Part shown: positions 24,627 to 34,218 of the stretch, piece after piece
How the letters are laid out: every line of letters begins with the position of its first letter
Position numbering within the stretch: the first letter of the stretch is position 1
Source of the DNA: Brevundimonas sp.
Lineage (GTDB): Bacteria > Pseudomonadota > Alphaproteobacteria > Caulobacterales > Caulobacteraceae
Length of the DNA stretch: 64,000 nucleotides
Assembly: GCA_003248965.1 (NCBI GenBank)
Contig: QFQU01000012.1
Coordinates: forward strand, 73,903 to 137,902
Direction of reading: 5' to 3'
The notes under the pieces: model-generated
Told to the model about the DNA's origin: nothing
What the model saw: only the letters and a program-made list of their open reading frames with translations
The model's database searches: none
Program-made: the position numbers and the translations under genes

Positions 24627-26441
24627 TCAGGCGGCGGCCGAACAGGCCGCGTGCTCGCCCTCGCGCAGGCTCTCGCGGCCGCCCGCCGCCCGCGCCATCA
24701 GTTCGGCCAGAGCGCCGAAATCGATCGGCTTGTTCAGATAGGCGTCGGCGCCCGCCAGCATGCCGGCCTCGTGATCCTCGTTGCGGGCCGAGGCCGACAG
24801 GACGATGATGGGCGTGTCGCTGTTGGGTCCGTCGCCGGCCCGGATCAGGCGCGTAGCCGTCAAGCCGTCCATGACCGGCATGTTCACGTCCATGATGATC
24901 AGATCGAAACCTTGGGCGTCGGCCGCCTCCACCGCCAGCTGACCGTTTTCGGCGGCGACGGTGACGTGGGCCGCCGAGGCCATCCAGGCCTCCAGGATCA
25001 TGCGGTTCACCGGATGGTCCTCGACCACAAGCACACGCAGGGAGTCCGCCTCCTGCACCTCGGCGTCGGCCTTCTGGGTCGAGGCCGGCCTGGCCCATTC
25101 GACCACGTCCGCCTCGAGCGACAGGGTGAAACACGATCCCTCGCCCAGGGTGGAGGTGACGCCGATATCGCCGCCCATGATGTTGGCCATGCGGCGCGCG
25201 ATGGTCAGACCCAGGCCCGTCCCGCCAAAGCGACGCGTGGACGAGGCGTCGACCTGGGTGAAGGGCTGGAACAGGCGCGTCAGATCCTCTTCGGAAATGC
25301 CGGAGCCGCTGTCGGTCACGACAAAGTCGAACCGGACCCGTTTGTCGGAAATCCGCTCCCCGCGCACCAGAAAATGGATCTGGCCGCGCTCGGTGAACTT
25401 CACCGCGTTCGACAACAGGTTCTGCAGCACCTGGCAGACCCGCAGCGGATCGCCGCGCACCACGGTCGGAATCTCGCCTTCGAACGTCGAGACGAAGTCC
25501 AGACCCCGCGCTTCGGCCTGCGCCTCGAACGGTCCCGTCACCCGCTTGTGCAGATCCTCCATATCGACGTCGACGACCTCGAAATTCATCTTCCCGGCCT
25601 CGATCTTGGTCATGTCGAGGATGTCGTTCAGCAGCGACAGCAGGTTGTCGCCCGAATTGCGGATGATCGACAGATATTCGCGCTGGGTCGTCTCCAGACG
25701 CGTCGCGCTCAGCAGTTGGGCGGCGCCCAGGACGCCGTTCATGGGCGTGCGCAGCTCATGCGAGATGATGCCCAGGAAGTTGGACTTGGCGTGATTGGCC
25801 GCATCCGCCTTGTCGCGCGCAGTTTCCAGTTCCTCGATCAGATGGGCCTGGTGCGACTGGAACGCCCGGATCCGCTCCTCGCGCAGCATGGTCATCGTCA
25901 CCAGCACGAACAGTCCGGCGGCCGTGAACGGCAGAACGCCCAGCAGGGACCAGAACTCGGCCGTGCCCCACAGGCTGGCCAGGATGATCGCGGCCGCCGC
26001 GCCGTAGGGCGAGGAGATGATCATGGCCTGACGCGGCGAACTGCGCAGTTGGGTGAACACCAGCACATAGCCGGAAATCAGCAGGGCGATAGCCAGGGGC
26101 TGGCCGAAGGTGTTGTGCGAGAACCACGCCATCAGCGGCGCGACGGCCCAGGCGGCCGTGGTCACGGTGGCGACGATGGGAAACAGCATCCCCCAGCCCG
26201 TCTCCACATGATGGCTAAGTCGATGTTCGACGACGCCGCGCACCGATCCGGCCACGATGGTCAATACGAACCAGGCCAAAGCCTGCCACGGCCCGACCGT
26301 GCCCAAAAGACCCAACGCCCAGGAGGCGATGATCAGATATCGCAGATACTGGGTCTGTAGGATCGCCGTCAGGGATTGGGCCGCATCGCCCGCGCGTTGA
26401 TCGCCAGCAAGCGCTTTTGCGACGCCGTCCGATTCCACCAT
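24627..26441 (-). CDS. Membrane-bound hybrid histidine kinase
   Basis: The 604-residue protein has a membrane region at about residues 30-185 with roughly six hydrophobic segments. A short coiled coil (ERIRAFQSHQAHLIEELETA) leads to the HisKA domain with the phospho-accepting His in FLGIISHELRTPMNG. The HATPase domain follows (NLLSNAVKFTERG, DSGSGI, FGGTGLGLTIA). The C-terminal REC domain carries the Asp in LIIMDVNMPVMDG and the Lys in YLNKPID. It probably senses an unidentified membrane or periplasmic signal and passes phosphate through its own REC to a downstream phosphotransfer protein. No partner gene is adjacent. Confidence 0.93.
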   Translation of the reverse strand: MVESDGVAKALAGDQRAGDAAQSLTAILQTQYLRYLIIASWALGLLGTVGPWQALAWFVLTIVAGSVRGVVEHRLSHHVETGWGMLFPIVATVTTAAWAVAPLMAWFSHNTFGQPLAIALLISGYVLVFTQLRSSPRQAMIISSPYGAAAAIILASLWGTAEFWSLLGVLPFTAAGLFVLVTMTMLREERIRAFQSHQAHLIEELETARDKADAANHAKSNFLGIISHELRTPMNGVLGAAQLLSATRLETTQREYLSIIRNSGDNLLSLLNDILDMTKIEAGKMNFEVVDVDMEDLHKRVTGPFEAQAEARGLDFVSTFEGEIPTVVRGDPLRVCQVLQNLLSNAVKFTERGQIHFLVRGERISDKRVRFDFVVTDSGSGISEEDLTRLFQPFTQVDASSTRRFGGTGLGLTIARRMANIMGGDIGVTSTLGEGSCFTLSLEADVVEWARPASTQKADAEVQEADSLRVLVVEDHPVNRMILEAWMASAAHVTVAAENGQLAVEAADAQGFDLIIMDVNMPVMDGLTATRLIRAGDGPNSDTPIIVLSASARNEDHEAGMLAGADAYLNKPIDFGALAELMARAAGGRESLREGEHAACSAAA

Positions 26442-26522
26442 TGCCCAGCGTCCCCACGTTCGGTTTGGAGACGTGACGCTAGGACGAAGGTTCTAAGACG
26501 AAGTGAACGCTGATCTTTCCCC

Positions 26523-26828
26523 TCAGCCGCCCGCCTGCGCCTCGCCGGGCGTCAGCGCCTTGACGGACAGAGCATGCACCGGGCCGGACAATTCGGCCTT
26601 CAGCAGGGCGTTGACCGCCCGCTGCCTCGCCAGACGCGACTGCCCCTCGAACGCGGGGGATACGATCAGCAGGTTGAAGTGGCTTTCGCCGCCCGCCCTG
26701 GCGTCCATGCCGCCTTCATGATGGTGGCCCGCGTGCCGCCAGCTGTCGTCTTCCAGTTCCAGCCGTTCGGGAGCCAGGGCGGCGGTCAGTTTTTCACGGA
26801 TAATCGCCGCCACGGGGCCGTTCGACAT
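26523..26828 (-). CDS. bolA: BolA family protein
   Basis: The 101-residue protein starts MSNGPVAAIIREKLTAALAP. It has the BolA class II KH-like fold: LELEDDSWRHAGHHHEG, SHFNLLIVSPAFEGQSRLARQRAVNALL, and a C-terminal HALSVKALTPGEA. The invariant His and the RLxRHR-type segment (here RLARQR) are recognisable. BolA proteins pair with monothiol glutaredoxins in Fe-S cluster trafficking. It is divergent from the J-domain gene across a 45-bp gap that must hold both promoters. Confidence 0.93.
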   Translation of the reverse strand: MSNGPVAAIIREKLTAALAPERLELEDDSWRHAGHHHEGGMDARAGGESHFNLLIVSPAFEGQSRLARQRAVNALLKAELSGPVHALSVKALTPGEAQAGG

Positions 26829-26873
26829 GATCGATTCCTTGAAGAGGTCCAATTCCGGACTACACTTCGGGTG

Positions 26874-27542
26874 ATGACCGCTTCCTTTCAATACAAGCCG
26901 CGCTTCACCGACATTCGCGTGAAGCCGCCGAAGGCCGAGGAGGAAGCCGCCCAGGCCGACGCCCTGCACCTGAAGCCGGGCGAAAAGCCTTGCCAATGGC
27001 CCGACTGCCGCCGGGCCGCGACGGCCAAGGCGCCCAAGTCGCGCGAGCGGCTGAGCGACTTCTACGAATTCTGCCAGGCGCACGCCGGCGAGTACAACAA
27101 GGGCTGGAACTTCTACGCCGGCATGACCGAGGGCGAGATTCGCGCCGCCCAGGAAAATGAGGCCATGACCGGCGGCCGCCCGACCTGGGAAATGAAGGCC
27201 GGCAAGTTCACGCGCGAGGCCGCGGCCTTCGCCGCCAAGATGGGCACGTCCAACACCACCGGCTCTGGCTCGTGGCGCGACAGCTTCGGCCTGTTCGGCC
27301 GCAAGGGCGATCAGGCCCCGCAATCCCCGACCGAGGACCGTCGAGTCGGCAAGCTGGAACGGACCGCCCTGGCCGATCTGGATCTGGAGCCGGGCGCGGA
27401 CCGGGCGGCGATCAAGGCGCGCTATCACGACCTGCTGAAACGCTTCCACCCCGACACCAACGGCGGCGATCGCGGCGCCGAGGCCAAGCTGCAGCGCGTC
27501 ATCAAGGCCTGGAAGACGCTGAAAAAGGCCGGTCTGGCTTGA
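26874..27542 (+). CDS. J-domain protein with C-terminal DnaJ module
   Basis: The 222-residue protein starts MTASFQYKPRFTDIRVKPPK. Its middle contains a cysteine-bearing segment (CQWPDCRRAATAKAPKSRER, then FYEFCQAHAGEYNKGWNFY). The last 65 residues form a J domain (ALADLDLEPGADRAAIKARY, HPDTNGGDRGAEAKLQRVI) with the HPD tripeptide that stimulates DnaK-type Hsp70s. The inverted layout, J domain last, is a recognised alphaproteobacterial co-chaperone type near bolA. The client is unknown. The spaced cysteines could bind zinc (inference). Confidence 0.88.
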   Translation: MTASFQYKPRFTDIRVKPPKAEEEAAQADALHLKPGEKPCQWPDCRRAATAKAPKSRERLSDFYEFCQAHAGEYNKGWNFYAGMTEGEIRAAQENEAMTGGRPTWEMKAGKFTREAAAFAAKMGTSNTTGSGSWRDSFGLFGRKGDQAPQSPTEDRRVGKLERTALADLDLEPGADRAAIKARYHDLLKRFHPDTNGGDRGAEAKLQRVIKAWKTLKKAGLA

Positions 27543-27554
27543 CCGGGTCTCGCC

Positions 27555-28757
27555 TCAGCCGTTGGCGCTGGGCGTCGAAGCCGTCATGATCGGCGCAGAC
27601 GGTTCGCGGAAATAGCGGTCGATTCCGTCCGCGACCGCCTTCATCAGTCGCCGTCTGGCGCGTTCGTCGGTCAGCAGCCGCTCATCGTCGGGATTGGTGA
27701 TGAAGCCCATCTCCAGCAGGACCGCAGGCACGTCGGGCGCCAGCAGGACCGCCAGACCGGCGTCGCGATGGCTGCGGCGCAGCAGCGGATGCTCCGACGC
27801 CTCCAGATGGGTCAAGAGGACGCGGGCGAACTGGGCCGAGCGGTTCTGTGTCGCGCGCTGCGTCATGTCCAGCAGGATACGGTCCACCGAGGGATCGCGG
27901 CCCGGCAGGCGCAGGTCTCGGCCCCAGTTGTCGCCGCGTGTGAATTCGCGTACCGCGCGCCCGGCGCCCTGTTCCGACAGGGTATAGACGCTGGCGCCGC
28001 GCAGCGCCGGGTCCGAGCCCGCGTCGGCGTGCAGAGAGATGAACAGGTCCGCGTCCGCCTGACGGGCGATGGCCACGCGACGATACAGATCGACATAGGT
28101 GTTGGTTTCGCGCGTCAGACGCACGCGATAACGGCCGGTCTTCTCCAACTCGGCCTTCAGCGCCAGGGCGGCGGCCAGCGTCACCTGGCTTTCGTTGACC
28201 GCGGCCCCCTGCGCACCGGGATCGCGGCCGCCGTGACCGGCGTCGATCACCACCAGCGGCCGCTCCGCCCGACGGGGGGGCGGATTCTGGGCCGGACGCG
28301 AAGCGGGCCGCGCCGCCGCGCCTGTCGCCTTGATGTCCACCACATAGCGATAGTGCGTCACCCCGTCGCCGGGCGGCAGCAGGAAGCGACGCTCGATCTC
28401 GCCGCCGCGCGCCAGTTCCAGCATGATCCGCGAGGCGCCGCCGGACGAAGACACCTGGTAGGATCGCACCAGGCCCGATCCGCCGCCGTCCAGACCGCGC
28501 CCGGGCGATACGCCGTTCAACGCCAGGGTGACGCGCCCGTCCGCGCCCGTGTCGATGACCCGCCCCTGCGCGGCCTTCTCCAGATCGATGACCACGCGGG
28601 TCCGATCACCGTCGGCGCCAAAGCGGATGCCCAGCACGTCGCCGTTACCGCCCCAGGCCAGACCCCGCGTGGCGAACAGTCCGACCACGCAGATGACAAC
28701 GAAGGCCAGGGCGGTCATCGCCCATTCCTTCGCGCCCCAGCGCCGCAAATCTGTCAT
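27555..28757 (-). CDS. amiC: N-acetylmuramoyl-L-alanine amidase with AMIN domain
   Basis: The 400-residue protein has an N-terminal membrane or signal segment (WAMTALAFVVICVVGLFATR). An AMIN domain follows (residues about 40-150), which usually targets the septum. The Amidase_3 catalytic domain has zinc ligands in VVIDAGHGGRDPGA, the Glu in AAVNESQVTLA, the His in FISLHADAG and the catalytic Glu in VLLEMGFITNPDD. It cleaves the amide between MurNAc and the stem peptide during daughter-cell separation. It is divergent from rne, with 469 bp between them. An ATG at 28772 is an alternative start five residues upstream. Confidence 0.93.
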   Translation of the reverse strand: MTDLRRWGAKEWAMTALAFVVICVVGLFATRGLAWGGNGDVLGIRFGADGDRTRVVIDLEKAAQGRVIDTGADGRVTLALNGVSPGRGLDGGGSGLVRSYQVSSSGGASRIMLELARGGEIERRFLLPPGDGVTHYRYVVDIKATGAAARPASRPAQNPPPRRAERPLVVIDAGHGGRDPGAQGAAVNESQVTLAAALALKAELEKTGRYRVRLTRETNTYVDLYRRVAIARQADADLFISLHADAGSDPALRGASVYTLSEQGAGRAVREFTRGDNWGRDLRLPGRDPSVDRILLDMTQRATQNRSAQFARVLLTHLEASEHPLLRRSHRDAGLAVLLAPDVPAVLLEMGFITNPDDERLLTDERARRRLMKAVADGIDRYFREPSAPIMTASTPSANG

Positions 28758-29226
28758 AACGCGACCGCCCATTGCGACGCCGAACCTACGAAAACTACTA
28801 GATCGGCACCTTTGCACGCCGCTCGTATGCAGGGGGTTAAGGCGAGGCGCTTTTAATTCGCGTCCGGCGTGACTATGATTTGATCCGCTCGCGAACCGAT
28901 CGCGCCGATTTCGCCCCTGGCGAAGCCTGGCGCGCCCTCCTCGCGGCGTTGACTTTCACCTATCCGAGAACCGCCCCGGCCTTGCCGATGGTTCGAAGAG
29001 CGGACCAGGGACGCGGCCTTCCCAAGGATTGGCGCGCCCGGTTCAGGACCGACGACTTCAATGGGCCTTTACGCCTGCGCTCCCCAACGGCTTGATCAAG
29101 CCTCCTTCGCCGTTCTCGGCGAAGGGATGCCGCACGCGCCGGCCCTTCCCCTTATTCGGCGAGCCGCCATGACCCTGTTCCGTGATCCGGAACGGTCGGC
29201 CTGCGCGCGCCAGAGAGAGACTTTCC
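28758..29226. other. Intergenic region between the amidase gene and rne; probable rne promoter and long 5' leader
   Basis: No coding sequence stands out in this 469-bp gap. A TTGACT hexamer occurs at 28949-28954 and a TATGAT at 28874-28879, but neither has a convincing partner at the right spacing. Just before rne is a GAGAGAGAC purine tract, its Shine-Dalgarno. Long untranslated leaders are typical for rne because RNase E autoregulates its own mRNA. That regulation is inferred here, not visible. Confidence 0.4.
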
Positions 29227-31917
29227 ATGTCAAAGACAATGCTGATCGACGCGGCCCACCCGGAGGAGACCCGGGTCGCCATCGTAGACGGACGCCAGAT
29301 TGAGGAATTCGATTTCGAATCCCGGGCGAAGCGCCAGCTTCGCGGCAACATCTACCTCGCCAAGGTCACACGCGTAGAGCCCAGCCTTCAGGCCGCCTTC
29401 GTCGAATACGGCGGCAACCGCCACGGCTTTCTGGCTTTCAACGAAATCCACCCGGACTACTACCAGATCCCGGTCGCCGACCGCGAAGCCATCATGGCCG
29501 AGGCGCACGACGACGAGGACGAGGACGATCTGGATCGCGAATCGACCGGCGACGACGTCGATCCCGAGGCCGCCCTGGCCGACGAGGAGCGTCTGAAGCG
29601 CCGCCTGATGCGTCGCTACAAGATCCAGGACGTCATCAAGCGCCGCCAGATCCTGCTGGTTCAGGTCGTCAAGGACGAACGCGGCGCCAAGGGCGCGGCC
29701 CTGACCACCTGGCTGTCGCTGGCCGGCCGCTACTGCGTGCTGATGCCCAACACCGGCAAGGGCGGCGGCATTTCGCGCAAGATCACCAACACCTCGGACC
29801 GTCGTCGCCTGAAGAGCGCCGTCGCGGCCCTGGACGTGCCCAAGGGCATGGGCCTGATCATCCGCACCGCCGGCGCCAAGCGCACCAAGGCCGAGATCAA
29901 GCGCGACTATCAGTATCTGCTGCGCCTGTGGGAAACGATCCGCGAGACCACCCTCGCCTCTCACGCCCCCTCGGTGATCTACGAGGAAGAGAACCTGGTC
30001 CGCCGCGCCGTGCGCGACATGTTCGACAAGGACTTCGACGGCATCCAGGTCGAGGGCGTCGAAGGCTTCAAGGAAGCGCGCGACTTCATGCGCGTGCTGA
30101 TGCCGGCCCAGGCCAAGAAGGTTCACCTGTATCGCGGCTCCCGCCCCCTGTTCGCCTCGAACGGCATCGAGGAGTTGCTGACCCAGATTCACCAGCCGGT
30201 CGTGCCGCTGAAGTCCGGCGGCTATCTGGTCATCAACCAGACCGAGGCCCTGGTGGCCATCGACGTCAACTCGGGCCGCGCGACCAAGGAACGCAACGTC
30301 GAGCAGACGGCGTTCAAGACCAATATGGAAGCCGCCGTCGAGGCGGCCCGCCAGCTTCGTCTGCGCGACCTCGCCGGCCTTGTCGTCATCGACTTCATCG
30401 ACATGGACGAGGGCAAGAACAACCGCGCCGTGGAGAAGGTGCTGAAGGACGCCCTGTCGTCCGACCGCGCCCGCATCCAGATGGGCCGCATCTCGCCCTT
30501 CGGCCTGATGGAGATCAGCCGCCAGCGTCGTCGCCTGGGCGTAATCGAGGGCGCGACCGAGGCCTGCCCCCACTGCCAGGGCACCGGCCGCATCCGCTCG
30601 GCCGAATCCGCCGCCCTGATGACCCTGCGGGCCGTCGACATCGAGGCCGGCAAGAACGGCGCGGGCGTCGTGGTGCTGAAGGTCTGCACCGCCGTCGGCC
30701 TCTATATCCTGAACTACAAGCGCGCCTATCTGCAGGCGCTCTTGGAACGTCGCGGCCTGAACGTCATCGTCCAGATCGACGACAGCCTGGGCCAGGGCGA
30801 ACACACTATCGAGCGCACCGAGACCAACGAGGACTTCGTCGCGCCCGAGATCGAACTGCCCGACCTGGACGACGACTTCGACGCCGACCTCTATGAGGAC
30901 GAAGACGAGGACGAAGACGAGGAGATCGTCCCGGACGACGAGGACGACGAAGACTCCCTGGAGCGCGAGGACACCGACGACGACGAGGCGCGAGAGCGTC
31001 TGGATCGTCACGATGGCCGGGGCCGCAACCGCCGTCGCCGCCGTGGCGGTCGTCGGGACGAGGAAACCGCCGATGAAACGCCCAGCCTGGCCGATCTGTC
31101 CGACGACGAAGAGGACGAGAACGGTCGTCGCCGCCGTCGCGGCCGTCGCGGCGGTCGCCGCGCCCGCGAGGACGGCGAGCGCGACGTCTATACCTGGGTC
31201 CGGGGCCGCACACCGTCGCTGGACGATCCCTATGTCTGGTTCGACCCCCTGAATCTCGGTCGGGGCGACAGTCGCCCGGAGCGCGGCGAACGTCCCGAAC
31301 GCGCCGAACGCCCTGAAGCGACGCAGGAGGCCGTCGAGGGCCTGGACGCGGTCGCCAAGGACGGTGCCGGCGAGGAAGGCGGCCGTTCGCGCCGTCGCCG
31401 TCGTCGTGGACGGGGCCGCAGCGGCGACGCCCTGGCCCACGAGGTCAAGGTCGAGAACCGCGCCACCAACGAGGGTATGCCGCCTGACGGTTCGCCCGAC
31501 ACGCCGATGGCCGTGATGATGCCCTCGGCCGACGAGGCCGAGACGAGCGCCGCCCCCGCCATCGCCGCGGAGCCCCAGCGCCGTCGGGTCCGCCGCAAGG
31601 CCGCCGTCGCCGCGCCCGAAGGCGCGGGCCTGGCCGCCCAGACGGTCGACGACCCGCATGTCGAGGCTCTGGAGACCGCGATCGAGCCCAACGAGAAGCC
31701 GACCGAAGGCGAACCTGTCACTCTGGACGTGACGCCCCAGGAAGCCGCCGTCGTCGAACAGGCCATCGCGGAGGCGCGCGCACCCGAGCCGGTGGTTCTG
31801 GCCGAGCCCGTCGCCGCGCCCAAGCCCGAGATCGACGTCGAGGCTCTGATCGCCGAGGACCCGAACCAGATCGTCGCCCCGCCCGAAAAGCCGAAACGCG
31901 GATGGTGGCGCCGCTGA
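29227..31917 (+). CDS. rne: Ribonuclease E
   Basis: The 896-residue protein starts MSKTMLIDAAHPEETRVAIV. Its S1 domain is interrupted by a long acidic insertion (around residues 95-130, DDEDEDDLDRESTGDDVDPE), a known alphaproteobacterial trait. The catalytic DNase I-like region includes VAIDVNSGRATKERN and VVIDFIDMDEGKNN, followed by the zinc-link CPHCQGTG. The C-terminal 350 residues are disordered, with acidic blocks alternating with Arg-rich blocks (GRGRNRRRRRGGRRDEE) that bind RNA and drive degradosome condensates in Caulobacter. The final EKPKRGWWRR matches the PNPase-binding GWW peptide. It is the core of the RNA degradosome, acting in mRNA decay and rRNA processing. Confidence 0.97.
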   Translation: MSKTMLIDAAHPEETRVAIVDGRQIEEFDFESRAKRQLRGNIYLAKVTRVEPSLQAAFVEYGGNRHGFLAFNEIHPDYYQIPVADREAIMAEAHDDEDEDDLDRESTGDDVDPEAALADEERLKRRLMRRYKIQDVIKRRQILLVQVVKDERGAKGAALTTWLSLAGRYCVLMPNTGKGGGISRKITNTSDRRRLKSAVAALDVPKGMGLIIRTAGAKRTKAEIKRDYQYLLRLWETIRETTLASHAPSVIYEEENLVRRAVRDMFDKDFDGIQVEGVEGFKEARDFMRVLMPAQAKKVHLYRGSRPLFASNGIEELLTQIHQPVVPLKSGGYLVINQTEALVAIDVNSGRATKERNVEQTAFKTNMEAAVEAARQLRLRDLAGLVVIDFIDMDEGKNNRAVEKVLKDALSSDRARIQMGRISPFGLMEISRQRRRLGVIEGATEACPHCQGTGRIRSAESAALMTLRAVDIEAGKNGAGVVVLKVCTAVGLYILNYKRAYLQALLERRGLNVIVQIDDSLGQGEHTIERTETNEDFVAPEIELPDLDDDFDADLYEDEDEDEDEEIVPDDEDDEDSLEREDTDDDEARERLDRHDGRGRNRRRRRGGRRDEETADETPSLADLSDDEEDENGRRRRRGRRGGRRAREDGERDVYTWVRGRTPSLDDPYVWFDPLNLGRGDSRPERGERPERAERPEATQEAVEGLDAVAKDGAGEEGGRSRRRRRRGRGRSGDALAHEVKVENRATNEGMPPDGSPDTPMAVMMPSADEAETSAAPAIAAEPQRRRVRRKAAVAAPEGAGLAAQTVDDPHVEALETAIEPNEKPTEGEPVTLDVTPQEAAVVEQAIAEARAPEPVVLAEPVAAPKPEIDVEALIAEDPNQIVAPPEKPKRGWWRR

Positions 31918-31978
31918 TCGGTCACGATTAGACTGTCAGGATGCAGGCGGCGGGGGCCGGTCGTTCTTGGAGCATGCC

Positions 31979-33376
31979 ATGACGTGGCTTCCCCGATCTG
32001 CATCCCGTCTTCTGGCGGCGACGGCGGCGGGCCTTGCGGTCCTCCTCGTCGCCGGCCAGGCCTCGGCCCAGAGCCTGATCCGCGACACCGAGGTCGAGGG
32101 CATAATCCGCGAATGGGCGGACCCGGTCTTTTCGGCCATGGGCCTGAATCCGGCGGACATCGAGGTCCTGCTGGTGAATGACAACGATCTGAACGCCTTC
32201 GCCACGCGCGGACGAATCATGGGCGTCAACACCGGCCTGATCCTGCGGACCAAGACCCCCAACGAACTGCTGGGCGTGATGGCGCACGAGGCGGGGCACA
32301 TCAAGAACCGCCATACCCTCAGCGACGGCGCCCAGAACGCGGGCAAACAGCCCATGTTCATGACCATGGCCCTGGGCGCCCTGGCCATCGCGGCCGGCGC
32401 GCCGGACGCAGGCGTGGCCCTGCTGGGCTCCAGCCAGTATTTCGGAACCCTGGGCGCGCTTCGCTATCTCCAGGGTCAGGAAGGCGAGGCCGACCTGACC
32501 GGCGCGCGGGGCCTGGAAGCGGCCGGGGAGTCGGGCGCGGGCCTGGTGTCATTCTTCGATAATTTCCGCTCGCAGGAGGTCTTCTCCGATGCGCGCCGCT
32601 ATCCCTATTTCCGCAGCCACCCCCTGTCGGCCCAGCGGATCGAAAGCCTGCGCCGCTTCGTGCAAGAGCAGCCGCACTACGACCACCGCGACAGCCCCGA
32701 ACGCCTGGCCCAGCACGCCCTGATCCTGGCCAAGATCCACGCCTTCATGGACCAGCCGACAGCGACCCTGCGGGACTATCCTTCGACCGATACGTCCCTG
32801 CCCGCCCGCTATGCGCGCGCCATCGCCTGGTATCGCGACGGCCAGACGGAAAAGGCCCTGACGGCAGTGGACGCCCTGATCGCCGGCGACCCGGACAACC
32901 CCTATTTCCACGAACTGAAAGGCCAGATCCTGTTCGAGGAGGCCCGGCCGGCCGAGGCCATCGCCGCCCACCGCGAGGCGGTGCGCCTGAAGCCCGACGC
33001 CCCGCTTCTGCGGATCAACCTGGCCCACGCCCTGATCGAGACCAACGACAAGGCCAATCTGGACGAGGCCATCGCCCAGTTGAAGCACGCGGTGGTGGCC
33101 GAAAAGGACAACACCCTGGCCTGGCGACTGCTGGCCCAGGCCTACGCCTCTCAAGGCAAGGAGGGCGAGGCGCGCCTGGCCTCGGCCGAATACTATTTCG
33201 CCGCCGGCGACGACAAACAGGCCACCCAGTTCGCCCTGCGCGCCCGCTCCATGCTGAATCCCAGTTCCATCGAATGGCGCCGCGCGGTGGACATCGTTCT
33301 GGCCTCGGGCGCCACGCCCGAAGACCTGCAGGACCTGGACCGGCGCGAGGCCGCGCGTCGCCCGACCCTCAACTGA
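31979..33376 (+). CDS. Periplasmic M48 metalloprotease with TPR repeats (BepA-like)
   Basis: The 465-residue protein has a signal peptide (LLAATAAGLAVLLVAGQASA, cleaved near residue 30). The M48 zinc site is H103EAGH107, with the third ligand in the GEADL segment. A C-terminal TPR array follows (about residues 270-450, YARAIAWYRDGQTEKALTAV and AHALIETNDKANLDEAIAQL). BepA-type proteases degrade or assist stalled outer-membrane proteins at the BAM and LPS machinery. The start at 31979 has a GGAG-like site upstream. It is followed 27 bp later by a DsbA-like gene, and the pair could share outer-membrane protein quality control. Confidence 0.92.
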   Translation: MTWLPRSASRLLAATAAGLAVLLVAGQASAQSLIRDTEVEGIIREWADPVFSAMGLNPADIEVLLVNDNDLNAFATRGRIMGVNTGLILRTKTPNELLGVMAHEAGHIKNRHTLSDGAQNAGKQPMFMTMALGALAIAAGAPDAGVALLGSSQYFGTLGALRYLQGQEGEADLTGARGLEAAGESGAGLVSFFDNFRSQEVFSDARRYPYFRSHPLSAQRIESLRRFVQEQPHYDHRDSPERLAQHALILAKIHAFMDQPTATLRDYPSTDTSLPARYARAIAWYRDGQTEKALTAVDALIAGDPDNPYFHELKGQILFEEARPAEAIAAHREAVRLKPDAPLLRINLAHALIETNDKANLDEAIAQLKHAVVAEKDNTLAWRLLAQAYASQGKEGEARLASAEYYFAAGDDKQATQFALRARSMLNPSSIEWRRAVDIVLASGATPEDLQDLDRREAARRPTLN

Positions 33377-33403
33377 TCCCTTGTTTCGACGTCCGAGAGC
33401 TTC

Positions 33404-34192
33404 ATGACCGATCAAAATCCCGCGCCCCAGAACGCCCCCGCCGCCGCCCCAGCCGCCGCCAAGCCCGGCGGCCTCGGCGCCCGCGCCGGCTATCTGGCCC
33501 TGGGTCTGTCGGTCGTCGCCCTGGGCCTGGCCGCTGCGCCCTATTTCACAGGCGCCGGCGATGTGCGCGGCTATCTGCTGAAGCACCCCGAAGTCCTGCA
33601 GGAAGCCAGCGCGGCCCTGCAACAGAAGGAAGCCCAGGCCCGGGTGGACGAGATCAACCAGGCCGCCGCCGCCAACGCCGGCCTTTTGGCCCCCGACAGC
33701 CGGGATCCCAGTTTCGGCCCGGCCGACGCCAAGGTCACGGTGATCGAATTCTTCGACTTCCGCTGCCCCGGCTGCAAGGCGGTGGCCCACGACTATCGCG
33801 CCCTGATGGCCGCCCATCCCGAGGTGCGCTTCGTCTTCAAGGACTGGCCCATCCTGGACCGCGGCGAGGACGTCACCTCGCAATACGCCGCCCGCGCCGC
33901 CCTGGCCGCGCACCAGCAGGGCAAGTATCTGGAGGTCTACGACGCCCTGATGAACGCCCGCGCGCTCAGCATCGCCTCCATCGACCAGATCCTGGCCCAG
34001 CACGGCGTGGACATGACGCGCGCCAAGGCCGCCATCGCCGCGCCCGACACCACCCGCCACATCGCCGACATCCACACGACGGCCGCCGCCCTGCGCCTGC
34101 AAGGCACACCCAGCTTCTTCGTCAACGGCAAGGCCAGCGCCGGCATCGACCCCGCCGAGATCGGTCGGATGATCGAGGCGGCCAAACGTTAG
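33404..34192 (+). CDS. Membrane-anchored DsbA-like thiol oxidoreductase
   Basis: The 262-residue protein has a Pro/Ala-rich cytoplasmic start, one membrane anchor (YLALGLSVVALGLAAAPYF) and an N-terminal helical segment with KHPEVLQEASAALQQKE. A thioredoxin fold follows with the active site C121PGC124 and cis-proline loop GTPSFFVNG. The inserted helical domain is DsbA-like (PF01323/PF13462 type, as in ScsC/Com1 proteins). It would oxidise or isomerise disulfides in the periplasm. It lies directly downstream of the M48 protease gene and upstream of a palindromic repeat element. Confidence 0.9.
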   Translation: MTDQNPAPQNAPAAAPAAAKPGGLGARAGYLALGLSVVALGLAAAPYFTGAGDVRGYLLKHPEVLQEASAALQQKEAQARVDEINQAAAANAGLLAPDSRDPSFGPADAKVTVIEFFDFRCPGCKAVAHDYRALMAAHPEVRFVFKDWPILDRGEDVTSQYAARAALAAHQQGKYLEVYDALMNARALSIASIDQILAQHGVDMTRAKAAIAAPDTTRHIADIHTTAAALRLQGTPSFFVNGKASAGIDPAEIGRMIEAAKR

Positions 34193-34218
34193 GTCTCATC
34201 GACAGTCAGAGTACGCCC

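Noticed and set aside
28949..28954. TTGACT upstream of rne as a -35 element.
   Set aside because: No acceptable -10 element follows at 10-18 bp, so a promoter cannot be supported.
31021..31440. Arg-rich repeated blocks in rne as a simple-sequence or tandem DNA repeat.
   Set aside because: The DNA is not periodic. The pattern is at the protein level and is expected in RNase E tails.
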